Origin: Faeciplasma gallinarum
Lineage (GTDB): Bacteria; Bacillota; Clostridia; Oscillospirales; Ruminococcaceae
Reading direction: 5' to 3'
Assembly: GCA_018711085.1 (NCBI GenBank)
Contig: DVIR01000010.1
Coordinates: forward strand, 1-11,485
Length of the DNA: 11,485 bases
Part shown: positions 1 through 6,971 of the stretch, in pieces
How positions within the stretch are numbered: the first letter of the stretch is position 1
Layout of the letters: each line of letters starts with the position of its first letter
Position numbers and translations under genes: made by a program
Notes under the pieces: model-generated
Told to the model about the DNA's origin: nothing
Database searches by the model: none
The model's input: the letters and a program-made list of their open reading frames with translations, nothing else

Positions 1-740
1 GTGTCCCGATACACCGGATAAAAAGACGTCTCAACGGCATATACGTGCCCTAAAGATATGTTATCGTACTCGTAAATATTCATGGAAACTATTTTCACAT
101 GACTAAGGTACTCGTCTCTAAACTCATTCAATTCCTCTTCACCGGTAAACTCAAAGGATATGCTTTCAAGCTCCCCGTATCTATTGACAGTCAGCTCCCT
201 GTCAAGCGACACTTTAGCATCATCAATGGCAAAATTGCTGTAAATCACGTCGCCGGCAGAGTTGTATATCTGTATTGACAGGTTGGAAACTATTTTGCTG
301 TAGTCAAGATCAAGTCGGCTTGCAAGACTGCTTATGTCCTTTGAGGTAAGCGGCTCAATTCCGATTTCCTCGGCAGTGAGCGCAGAGGAATAATCAGGAT
401 AGTACTCATCGCCTACCAATGCGCTTGTCGTGTCGGTGACATAACCCTCCGACTCGTTGCCCTGATCTTCGGCTTCGTCTAAATATATGTCTTCCGATCC
501 TTCGTCCTCGACGTCTCCATACGGCTCAAACAGCCCGACATCAAAAACGACATCCTCCATTTTGTTGCCTATGCATGACTGAGACACGTTTTCCTCAAGG
601 CTTTGACCGCCGTCAAAGAACACGTTGTTTTCAAGCATTATTGCCACAGCAACTGCGCTGATAGCCAAAAATGCAGACGATAGCATGGCGATAAGCAGTG
701 CAGTAAGTTTAAGCCAGAGCCTTCCCTTCACGCCGTTCAT
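1..740 (-). CDS. Sensor histidine kinase, N-terminal part (runs off window)
   Basis: Open reading frame from ATG at 740-738 with no stop down to base 1, giving 246 residues of a longer protein. A cytoplasmic start (MNGVKGRLWLK) leads into one transmembrane helix at about residues 11-36. About 210 residues then look extracellular: no second hydrophobic helix is reached before the window ends. Residues 76-98 are strongly acidic, 12 Asp/Glu of 23. The part after about residue 125 alternates in a way that suits a PAS/Cache-like or dCache sensor fold, but I cannot assign a family. No catalytic kinase domain is visible; the kinase call rests on topology and on position, 14 bases after a response regulator gene. 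A GGGTGA ribosome binding site overlaps the end of that gene. Regulator first, kinase second is the usual order for OmpR-type pairs. Signal sensed: unknown. Confidence 0.75.
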   Translation of the reverse strand, partial: MNGVKGRLWLKLTALLIAMLSSAFLAISAVAVAIMLENNVFFDGGQSLEENVSQSCIGNKMEDVVFDVGLFEPYGDVEDEGSEDIYLDEAEDQGNESEGYVTDTTSALVGDEYYPDYSSALTAEEIGIEPLTSKDISSLASRLDLDYSKIVSNLSIQIYNSAGDVIYSNFAIDDAKVSLDRELTVNRYGELESISFEFTGEEELNEFRDEYLSHVKIVSMNIYEYDNISLGHVYAVETSFYPVYRD

Positions 741-754
741 AGTGTTAAATCACC

Positions 755-1453
755 CTATTCTGATACAGATTTTTCAAACTTATATCCTCTGCCCCACGCA
801 ACCTTTAAATATCTCGGCGACGCAGGGTCTATCTCTATCTTCTCGCGTATATGCCTGATGTGAACCGCTATTGCGTTATCTACGCCTATCGGGACTTCGC
901 CCCATACCTTGCGGTATATTTCGCTCGGCGTAAAGCAAACGCCCGGGTTCATCATAAGAAACTTGAGTATTTCATACTCCTTTGGCGTCAGGTTGACCGA
1001 CTCACCGTCAACGGTGACTTTTTTGGTATCGCACATCAGCTCTATTCCGTCAATTCTGATGGTGTCAACGTGCTTGGGCGCACTTCCGAGCATTGTGTAT
1101 CTTCTTAGCTGAGACTTCACCCTTGCGATAAGCTCAACGGGGTTGAACGGCTTTGTAACGTAGTCGTCCGCGCCGAGATTTAAGCCGAGAACCTTATCGG
1201 TATACTCCGACTTGGCGGTCAGAAAAATCACAGGGACGTTTGAAAACTCGCGTATTTTCGACAAAGCGTTTATGCCGTCAAGCTCCGGCATCATTATGTC
1301 CATCAGTACAAGGTCCACATGCTCAGACCTGAGTATATCGAGCGCCTGGCGTCCGGTATATGCCTCAAAAAACTTATAGTCGGGGTTTGTAAGGTATATT
1401 TTCAGCGCCGACACTATATCCTTCTCATCGTCGCACAAAAGTATGTTGTACAT
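755..1453 (-). CDS. OmpR/PhoB-family response regulator (VanR-like)
   Basis: 232 residues, a normal length for the family. The N-terminal receiver domain (about 1-118) has the acidic pocket at Asp8/Asp9, the phosphoacceptor Asp52 (in LVLMDIMMPELDG), the switch Thr79 and Lys101 (in TKPF). The segment ELIARVKSQLRRY at the end of the receiver resembles VanR-type proteins. A winged-helix DNA-binding domain follows (about 130-230), with LTPKEYEILKFL, a W-G wing/turn and the terminal GRGYKFE hairpin. It should be phosphorylated by the kinase encoded 14 bases downstream and control transcription. The start is supported by AAGGAGGAG about 7 bases upstream of the ATG. Target genes are unknown; the vanR resemblance is to the fold subgroup and does not imply vancomycin resistance, since no van ligase genes are present. 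Its own promoter carries a perfect palindrome, so autoregulation is possible. Confidence 0.93.
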   Translation of the reverse strand: MYNILLCDDEKDIVSALKIYLTNPDYKFFEAYTGRQALDILRSEHVDLVLMDIMMPELDGINALSKIREFSNVPVIFLTAKSEYTDKVLGLNLGADDYVTKPFNPVELIARVKSQLRRYTMLGSAPKHVDTIRIDGIELMCDTKKVTVDGESVNLTPKEYEILKFLMMNPGVCFTPSEIYRKVWGEVPIGVDNAIAVHIRHIREKIEIDPASPRYLKVAWGRGYKFEKSVSE

Positions 1454-1480
1454 CGGTATCTCCTCCTTGTTTTCTGGTTG

Positions 1481-1501
1481 ATATTTTATCAGATAAAATA
1501 T
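1481..1501. promoter_or_regulatory. Perfect interrupted palindrome (candidate operator) on the regulator promoter
   Basis: Ten-base arms ATATTTTATC and GATAAAATAT flank a single central base. The palindrome covers the proposed -10 box of the response regulator gene and lies upstream of the expected transcription start, so it is more likely a DNA site than an RNA hairpin. Binding here would be expected to block or modulate transcription of the two-component operon. The protein that binds is unknown. Confidence 0.5.
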
Positions 1502-1511
1502 TAAGATACAA
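1483..1511 (-). promoter_or_regulatory. Probable promoter of the response regulator/kinase operon
   Basis: On the minus strand, TTGTAT (1511-1506) and TAAAAT (1488-1483) are separated by 17 bases. The -10 box is 5/6 to consensus; the -35 box is weak (3/6), which fits a promoter needing an activator. Upstream, CTTAAT occurs twice with a 22-base period (1505-1500 and 1527-1522), a spacing of two helical turns as seen for direct repeats bound by OmpR-type regulators. Confidence 0.45.
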
Positions 1512-1568
1512 TCTCAAACTCATTAAGTTTTCTTAATAGCAGATAAATGTTAATTACATAGTGCAAAA

Positions 1569-1599
1569 GGCGGCATGACAAAACTTATGTCACGCCGCC
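1569..1599 (-). terminator. Rho-independent terminator of the GH127 gene
   Basis: On the minus strand, GGCGGCGTGACA pairs with TGTCATGCCGCC over 12 positions (one G-T wobble) around a 7-base loop, followed by TTTTGC. It begins 34 bases beyond the GH127 stop codon and separates that gene from the downstream regulator operon. The T tract is short (four). Confidence 0.7.
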
Positions 1600-1633
1600 A
1601 CGCTCTTTAATATAAGTTTAGATGTTATCTTTG

Positions 1634-3607
1634 TTACTCTGCCTCTGCAATCTTCCAATAGATTCCGTAGCGAGTGTTGTAAAGAGAGATGTACGGAACG
1701 AACTCAAGCTCCTCATCGTTAGCAGTGAATGTAAAGCTGAGATTGCCGTTATTTGTGAAGTATTCGCTCGGATTGTCCTTTACCTGCCTGGGGGTTATGC
1801 CGTCATTTAAAACAAGCGTGTCATCCTCGACTGTGGTCGTTTCAGGTATTATAACGCTCATTCCGGTGTATGTCGTAGTCATGTTCTCGTCGCCAAGCTT
1901 TGCAGCAAGGAGCACCGGACCATACTTGAAGCACACGGTGTTTATGCCGTCCTGAAGGTTGTAAGCAGCAAGTCCCAAAGGAATAGTGACGTCTATCTTG
2001 TCCGAGTTGCTCCATGTGCGCTCTACCCTTGCATAGCCGTTTTCAACGGTGTACTCAACCTCTTCGCCGTTTACGCTTATTGTGAGGTCGCCCTGTGCCC
2101 AGTAAGGAATCCTGAAGAGCATGCCTATTTTTGTATCGTCATCGAGCTTTAATGTTATGCTTGTCTTGTCGCTCATGGGAATGTCGCTTTCCTGAACCAG
2201 AGTGAGGCCGTAATTTTCTGCGCTCAGCTCGGAGTCAAGGTACATGTTCACATAGAGGTCGCTGTCCTTGAAGAAGTACATTCCGTCGCCCAGCTTTGTG
2301 AAGTTCTCCATTCCACTTCCCGTGCAGCACCAGAAGCTTTCGGTTGCGGTGCTGAATGTGCGGAAGTAGCCTGTAGCCATAGCCTGGAAGTATGTTGTCA
2401 TACCGGTCTCGGGGTTTTGCGATGCGAGGATGTGGTTTATAAATGCGTTTTCATAGTAATCCGCATACTTTACATCGCCCGTTACCATGAACAGCTCCTT
2501 TGTGAGCTTGAGCATGTTGTAAACGTTACAGGTTTCGCAGTTGCAGTTTGTTCTCTCGCGGTTTAATACGTCATCCTCACCGAAGTGCTCCCATTCGCTG
2601 TTACCTCCGGTGGCGTATGTGTGATGGTCAACAACCATCTGCCAGAAGATTTCCGCTGTTTCAAGGTACTCTGACGCATCAACCTTCTCGCCGTTGACCT
2701 CTTTTCCGTCAAGAACCTCATATCTCTTGAGCGCACCTATGATCTTGGGGATGGTGGTGTTTGCATGTCTGTTGTTGAGCACGTTTTTGCCGTCGGTGCG
2801 AATAAGCTCAAACAAGCTGTCCTCATCAAAGGCATGCGCCGCTACGGCATACTTGTCCTCGCCGGTGAGCTTATAAAGGTCATAAAGCGCGTCGTTCATT
2901 CCGCCGTACTCTATGCTCAAGACGGTGTTTCTTGTCTCCTCGCTCCATCCGCTGACGCGGTTATAGACCCAGTCTCCGAGCTTTTTGGCTATCTCAAGCG
3001 CAGGCTCGTAACCTGTCAGCTCATACGTCTCGGTAAGTCCCTCAAAAATCTTATGCATGGTGTACCACGGCACCCACGCCTCGGTAAAGAGGTTTGAAAG
3101 TCCTTTTTCCACGTTGTCAAACTGAGCCTCGCGGTTCTGAACATCGAGTATGTTTGAACCCCACAAAAATCCGCTGCTCACCTGGCACTTTGCAAGCTCA
3201 TCTATGATGTAGGTGAGTCTTTCGTAAAGCTTGCTCTTGTTTGACGAAGAGACGGCTCCGTTTACGCATGCCTGGGCAAGTGCAGTGAGGTAATGACCCA
3301 TGGTGTGTCCGCCTATGAGCGAATTTTCCCATCCGTTATACGGCTCTACACCCTCGGTGTCAATTCCCGCGTTCTTTCTGAAGTTTGACAAAAGCTTTTC
3401 GGGGTCTAAGGACAAAAGATACTCTATTTCCTTTTCAAAAGCGTTTTCAGCATAATCGCCGGTCATTTTTACATCAGATATTGAATAATCAGTGATAATT
3501 GTATTCTTCGAGACCATCTGCTCTCCTCCTTCTAAGTTGGGTCCTGCGCATCCGGCAAGCATTACCGCTGCCAAAACTGCACAGATTGATTTTTTAACTA
3601 TCTTCAT
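1634..3607 (-). CDS. Glycoside hydrolase family 127 lipoprotein (beta-L-arabinofuranosidase type)
   Basis: 657 residues from ATG at 3607-3605. An in-frame TTG three codons upstream is nearly on top of the AGGAGGGG ribosome binding site, so the ATG is preferred. The first 20 residues form a lipoprotein signal peptide with lipobox LAGC, so Cys20 would be lipidated and the enzyme held on the outer face of the membrane. The body matches GH127 (formerly DUF1680): an (alpha/alpha)6 barrel followed by beta-sandwich regions. In HypBA1, the founding beta-L-arabinofuranosidase, a zinc site of one Glu and three Cys holds the nucleophilic Cys. The equivalents here are Glu358 and Cys360 (in NCNCETCN) and the Cys427-Cys428 pair (in WCCTGSGMENF); Glu340 (in EWEHFGE) is the likely acid/base. 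The zinc and catalytic set thus looks intact. It likely removes L-arabinofuranose or a similar sugar from plant glycans or glycoproteins. No transporter or other sugar gene is nearby, so the substrate is uncertain; related families act on other sugars. Confidence 0.88.
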   Translation of the reverse strand: MKIVKKSICAVLAAVMLAGCAGPNLEGGEQMVSKNTIITDYSISDVKMTGDYAENAFEKEIEYLLSLDPEKLLSNFRKNAGIDTEGVEPYNGWENSLIGGHTMGHYLTALAQACVNGAVSSSNKSKLYERLTYIIDELAKCQVSSGFLWGSNILDVQNREAQFDNVEKGLSNLFTEAWVPWYTMHKIFEGLTETYELTGYEPALEIAKKLGDWVYNRVSGWSEETRNTVLSIEYGGMNDALYDLYKLTGEDKYAVAAHAFDEDSLFELIRTDGKNVLNNRHANTTIPKIIGALKRYEVLDGKEVNGEKVDASEYLETAEIFWQMVVDHHTYATGGNSEWEHFGEDDVLNRERTNCNCETCNVYNMLKLTKELFMVTGDVKYADYYENAFINHILASQNPETGMTTYFQAMATGYFRTFSTATESFWCCTGSGMENFTKLGDGMYFFKDSDLYVNMYLDSELSAENYGLTLVQESDIPMSDKTSITLKLDDDTKIGMLFRIPYWAQGDLTISVNGEEVEYTVENGYARVERTWSNSDKIDVTIPLGLAAYNLQDGINTVCFKYGPVLLAAKLGDENMTTTYTGMSVIIPETTTVEDDTLVLNDGITPRQVKDNPSEYFTNNGNLSFTFTANDEELEFVPYISLYNTRYGIYWKIAEAE

Positions 3608-3630
3608 AATAATCAACCCCTCCTATTTAA

Positions 3631-3649
3631 TTGCTTTAAATTATAGCAA
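3631..3649. promoter_or_regulatory. Palindromic candidate operator at the GH127 gene -10 box
   Basis: TTGCTTTAAATTATAGCAA is two 9-base arms around a central A, matching at 8 of 9 positions. It overlaps the -10 box and the expected transcription start of the GH127 gene. The size and position fit a repressor site, for example of a GntR or LacI type, though no such regulator is encoded in the window. Confidence 0.45.
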
Positions 3650-3668
3650 TTGGTGAGCCTGATTACAA
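3640..3668 (-). promoter_or_regulatory. Sigma-A-type promoter of the GH127 gene
   Basis: On the minus strand, TTGTAA (3668-3663), a 17-base spacer, then TATAAT (3645-3640) preceded by TGC (extended -10). The predicted transcript starts near 3633, leaving a leader of about 25 bases before the ATG. Confidence 0.75.
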
Positions 3669-3751
3669 TACGCTTATCCCAAAGAATTAGAATACATCAA
3701 TAAATTACGCTATAATATCAACAGATGCATCACGCCTGCAGCGATTATATA

Positions 3752-6331
3752 TCAGCTGTTTTCTTTTACGCTTTTGAGTTTATAGCCCTCAGCCTTTATG
3801 CACTGCTTCAAAGTCTTTTCATCGATATCGGCATTTAATATAACATGTGCCTCGCCGGTTTTATAGTCGGCAGACGCCGCCGAAACCTGCGGCAGTGCCT
3901 CAAGGGCCTTTTTAATCGTGTTTTCGCAGTGCTCGCACATCATGCCCTTTATTTTTAGCGTCACAGACTTTTCGCCGCTCTGTATCTCGCATGCGTCGCA
4001 GGCGCAGGATACGGCGGGAATCTCTGCGGGCGCCTTTGCGTGCTTGCCGTACACCTTGCAAAGATTGAGCCTGAGCGCATTTGAGACTACGCAAAAGCTT
4101 GAAAGGCTCATTGCAGCCGCTCCAAACATCGGGTTTAAGGTAAGTCCCACGCCGACAAGTGCGCCGGCTGCTATCGGTATGCCTATGACGTTATATATGA
4201 ACGCCCAGAACAGGTTTTCATGTATGTTTCTGAGCGTAGACCGGCTCAGCCTTATAGCGGCGGCAACATCTCTTAAACTGCTCTTCATCAGGACGACATC
4301 CGCAGCATCTATTGCTATATCCGAGCCAGCTCCTATAGCTATGCCTATATTCGCACGGGTGAGCGCAGGCGCATCGTTAATGCCGTCTCCGACCATTGCA
4401 ACACTTCCCTTTTTCATAAGGTCTGCGACAACTCTTTCCTTGCCGTCCGGCATAACTCCTGCTATGACTTCATCCACACCGACCGCAGAACCGATGGCAT
4501 TTGCTGTCCTCTCGTTATCTCCGGTGAGCATAACGACATGAACGCCAAGCTCTTTAAGCTCTCCTACCGCTTCGACGCTGTCGTCCTTAACCGTATCCGC
4601 AACCGCTATGATTCCGTGCGGCTTGCCGTCCTTCAAGAACAGCAGCGGAGTCTTTCCGCTTTCGGCAAGCTCATTTGCGCGGCTGACCATGCTGTCCGGA
4701 ATACTTGCCATTGAGCTGATGAATTTGAGACTTCCACCTGTAAAGGCAGAGCCATTTACGTTTGCGCTTACACCGCTTCCCGCAAGCGTCTTAAAGTCAG
4801 ATGCCTGCGATGCCGAAATGCCCATGTCCGTGCCTTTTTTGACCACAGCCTTTGCAAGCGGGTGCTCGCTCGGCGCTTCAAGCGACATGGCGTCCGCCAC
4901 AAGTTCGTCCTCGCTCACACCATCGGCGGGTATCACATCGGTAACCATAGGCGTTCCTTTTGTTATGGTTCCGGTCTTATCAAGCGCAACTATCTTTACC
5001 TTGCCTGCCTGCTCAAGTGACACGGCAGTCTTGAAGAGTATGCCGTTCTTTGCGCCCACGCCGTTTCCGACCATTATCGCAACAGGCGTTGCAAGTCCGA
5101 CGGCACAAGGACAGCTTATAACCAAGACAGATATGCCTCTTGCCAGCGCATAGCCTATATCCTGACCCAAAAGCAGCCAGATAAGCGTTGTGACGACGGC
5201 GATAGTTATAACCGCCGGAACAAATATGCCCGAAACCTTGTCGGCAATCTTTGCAATCGGAGCTTTTGTAGCAGCGGCTTCGCTTACAGTCTTTATTATC
5301 TGCGACAGCGTTGTGTCCTCTCCAACCCTGAGCGCCTCGCACTGCATGTATCCCGACATGTTTATGGTTGCAGCGGACACGGAGTCGCCTACAGCCTTGT
5401 CCACGGGTATGCTTTCACCTGTCAAGGCAGATTCATTTACAGATCCCGAGCCGCTGACTACAACGCCGTCAACAGGGATGTTTTCGCCCGCCCTGACTAC
5501 AAATATGTCTCCCTTTCTGACCTGATCGGTTGGCAAGGTAATCTCCTTGCCATCTCTTAGCACGGTTGCTTCCTTCGGGGCAAGCTTTATAAGCCTCTTT
5601 ATGGCGTCGGTTGTCTTGCCTTTGGACATTGCCTCGAGCATTTTTCCGACGGTTATCAGCGTAGGTATCATTCCCGCCGATTCAAAGTACAGCTCGTTCA
5701 TATATGTCGACGCCATAGCGCTGTCGCCGTCAAGTTGTGCTTTCGTGAGCATTAAAAGCGCATAAAAGCTCCACAAAAACGACACGGACGAGCCTAACGC
5801 CACAAGCGTATCCATGTTGGGTGCGCGATGCCAAAGGCTTTTGAATCCGCTGATGAAAAACTTCTGGTTTATGACCATCACTATGCCCGCAAGAAGCATC
5901 TGGACTGCGGCTACAGCAGCGTGGTTGCCTTCAAAAAAAACGGGCAGAGGCAAGCCAAACATCATGTGACCCATGGAAAAGTACATGAGCACCAAAAGGA
6001 ATCCTATTGATGCTATCAGTCTTTTCTTTAAAACCGGCGTTTCCCTGTCAGCAAGAGGGTCGTCGTCCACGCTTGTCTTTGCGGCGGCGGACTTTCCGTC
6101 AAGCTGCTTTAAAGACGCTCCGTATCCCGCGTCCTTTACGGCGGAGATTATGCTTTCAGGTGAGGCGGTTCCCTCAACGCTCATCGAGTTTGTCAAAAGG
6201 CTCACCGCGCAGGATTTGACGCCCGGGACTTTTGAAACGGACTTTTCAACCCTTGCGCTGCAAGCCGCACAGCTCATGCCTGTCACATTGAACTGCTCTT
6301 TATGCATTTTTTCGTTCTTTTCGTTCGCCAT
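3752..6331 (-). CDS. copA: Copper(I)-exporting P1B-type ATPase with HMA domains at both ends
   Basis: 859 residues from ATG at 6331-6329; a GTG three codons upstream lies inside the GAGGTGG ribosome binding site, so the ATG is preferred. It pumps Cu(I) out of the cytoplasm using ATP. Order: N-terminal HMA domain with GMSCAACS (Cys21, Cys24); a membrane helix bundle; actuator TGES (304-307); the metal-binding CPC in the sixth helix (Cys407, Cys409); phosphorylated Asp451 in DKTGT; the P1B hallmark His490 in SEHPL; GDGIND (648-653); then helices with Asn714 (in YN) and MSLSS (741-745). CPC with YN and MSxSS is the Cu+ (P1B-1) signature. After the last helix come a Cys-rich linker (Cys776, 778, 781) and a second HMA domain with GMMCEHCE (Cys799, Cys802), which resembles the chaperone CopZ. 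Most relatives carry HMA domains only at the N-terminus. The gene follows csoR by 10 bases, so it should be induced by copper. No convincing terminator is visible downstream. Confidence 0.95.
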   Translation of the reverse strand: MANEKNEKMHKEQFNVTGMSCAACSARVEKSVSKVPGVKSCAVSLLTNSMSVEGTASPESIISAVKDAGYGASLKQLDGKSAAAKTSVDDDPLADRETPVLKKRLIASIGFLLVLMYFSMGHMMFGLPLPVFFEGNHAAVAAVQMLLAGIVMVINQKFFISGFKSLWHRAPNMDTLVALGSSVSFLWSFYALLMLTKAQLDGDSAMASTYMNELYFESAGMIPTLITVGKMLEAMSKGKTTDAIKRLIKLAPKEATVLRDGKEITLPTDQVRKGDIFVVRAGENIPVDGVVVSGSGSVNESALTGESIPVDKAVGDSVSAATINMSGYMQCEALRVGEDTTLSQIIKTVSEAAATKAPIAKIADKVSGIFVPAVITIAVVTTLIWLLLGQDIGYALARGISVLVISCPCAVGLATPVAIMVGNGVGAKNGILFKTAVSLEQAGKVKIVALDKTGTITKGTPMVTDVIPADGVSEDELVADAMSLEAPSEHPLAKAVVKKGTDMGISASQASDFKTLAGSGVSANVNGSAFTGGSLKFISSMASIPDSMVSRANELAESGKTPLLFLKDGKPHGIIAVADTVKDDSVEAVGELKELGVHVVMLTGDNERTANAIGSAVGVDEVIAGVMPDGKERVVADLMKKGSVAMVGDGINDAPALTRANIGIAIGAGSDIAIDAADVVLMKSSLRDVAAAIRLSRSTLRNIHENLFWAFIYNVIGIPIAAGALVGVGLTLNPMFGAAAMSLSSFCVVSNALRLNLCKVYGKHAKAPAEIPAVSCACDACEIQSGEKSVTLKIKGMMCEHCENTIKKALEALPQVSAASADYKTGEAHVILNADIDEKTLKQCIKAEGYKLKSVKENS

Positions 6332-6341
6332 ATATTCCACC

Positions 6342-6689
6342 TCATTTCATGAGCTTTTGCACGGTTGCAACCAGCTCATCTATGATTTCATCCTTTCCCT
6401 CACGTATATCCCTTGCGACGCAGGAGTGGATATGCAGTGACAAAAGCTCTTTATTAAAAGAATTCATTGCGGCATTTACCGCCGCAGACTGTATCAGCAC
6501 ATCGTTGCAATATGCATCCGATTCTATCATTCGCATGATTCCCCTGACCTGCCCCTCTATTCTGCTCAGGCGGTTTAAAAGCATGCGCTTTTGCTCATCA
6601 GATCGTGCGGTGTTTGTGTGAAGTGAGCATGCTTTACACCCTTCGCTTTCGTTCATTATATCCTTGTTTCCGTCTTTGATGTCGCTCAT
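6342..6689 (-). CDS. csoR: Copper-sensing repressor CsoR (DUF156 family)
   Basis: 115 residues, all helical in this family. The core LNRLSRIEGQVRGI is the family signature. The Cu(I) ligands of Mycobacterium tuberculosis CsoR (Cys36, His61, Cys65) correspond by spacing (25 and 4) to Cys61, His86 and Cys90 here, and the second-shell Tyr is Tyr60. It should bind operator DNA without copper and release it when Cu(I) binds. An N-terminal extension has a further CKACSLH (Cys18, Cys21, His24), similar in kind to extensions in other clostridial members. The start is supported by AAGGAGG about 10 bases upstream. It is first in an operon with copA and probably represses its own promoter. The Cys-His-Cys pattern favours copper over nickel (RcnR) or persulfide (CstR) sensing. 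Confidence 0.93.
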   Translation of the reverse strand: MSDIKDGNKDIMNESEGCKACSLHTNTARSDEQKRMLLNRLSRIEGQVRGIMRMIESDAYCNDVLIQSAAVNAAMNSFNKELLSLHIHSCVARDIREGKDEIIDELVATVQKLMK

Positions 6690-6727
6690 GGCAGATAATC
6701 CTCCTTTGTATGCTGTATTCTTGCTTG

Positions 6728-6756
6728 ATTATATACCCCCTCATGGTATTTGTCAA
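6728..6756 (-). promoter_or_regulatory. Consensus promoter of csoR-copA
   Basis: On the minus strand, TTGACA (6756-6751), a 17-base spacer and TATAAT (6733-6728): a full match to the sigma-A consensus. Such a strong promoter fits a gene set held down by a repressor. Confidence 0.88.
6733..6749. promoter_or_regulatory. Candidate CsoR operator in the csoR-copA promoter spacer
   Basis: ATACCCCCTCATGGTAT (plus strand) is a pseudo-dyad with ATACC/GGTAT ends and a run of five C/G. CsoR sites in Firmicutes are short dyads with TACC/GGTA ends and a G/C tract. It fills the spacer between -10 and -35, where bound repressor would exclude RNA polymerase. The link to CsoR is by pattern and location. Confidence 0.72.
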
Positions 6757-6832
6757 GGCATGCAGAGAAAAAAGTTAGTCTAAGCTAATCTGCCTTATAT
6801 ACACGACTTCATCTATTTGTGGTTTGATGTGC

Positions 6833-6861
6833 TTGCATATATAAAGTTAATAGTATATAAT
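6833..6861 (+). promoter_or_regulatory. Promoter of the second two-component operon
   Basis: TTGCAT (6833-6838), a 17-base spacer and TATAAT (6856-6861). Transcription would start near 6868 and leave a leader of about 100 bases before the regulator start. It points away from the csoR promoter; the two -10 boxes are about 120 bases apart. Confidence 0.7.
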
Positions 6862-6971
6862 CATTTTCATAGCTATCGCCTTGATTATTTAAGATAAAAA
6901 TTCGCTTTAGCTTAAAACAAGATGAAAGGGTTAAATAAATGTAAACGCTACGATAAGGGGTGGTGTCGGCT

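Noticed and set aside
755..1453. Vancomycin-resistance regulator (vanR)
   Set aside because: The resemblance is to the general subgroup of OmpR-type regulators; no vanH, vanA/B-type ligase or vanX gene is in the window.
3692..3718. TATAAT with a possible TTAGAA box on the plus strand, facing into copA
   Set aside because: No plus-strand gene follows, the -35 match is poor with an 18-base spacer, and AT-rich gaps produce such matches by chance.
3700..3751. Possible terminator after copA (CGCTGCAGGCG and GATGCATC small dyads)
   Set aside because: The stems are only 3-4 bp, with no T tract.
3918..4541. Long plus-strand open frame of 207 codons opposite copA, and similar long frames opposite copA up to 6440
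   Set aside because: They are antisense to a well-conserved ATPase; their translations are low-complexity Ser/Ala/Pro-rich shadows with no recognisable domain or ribosome binding site.
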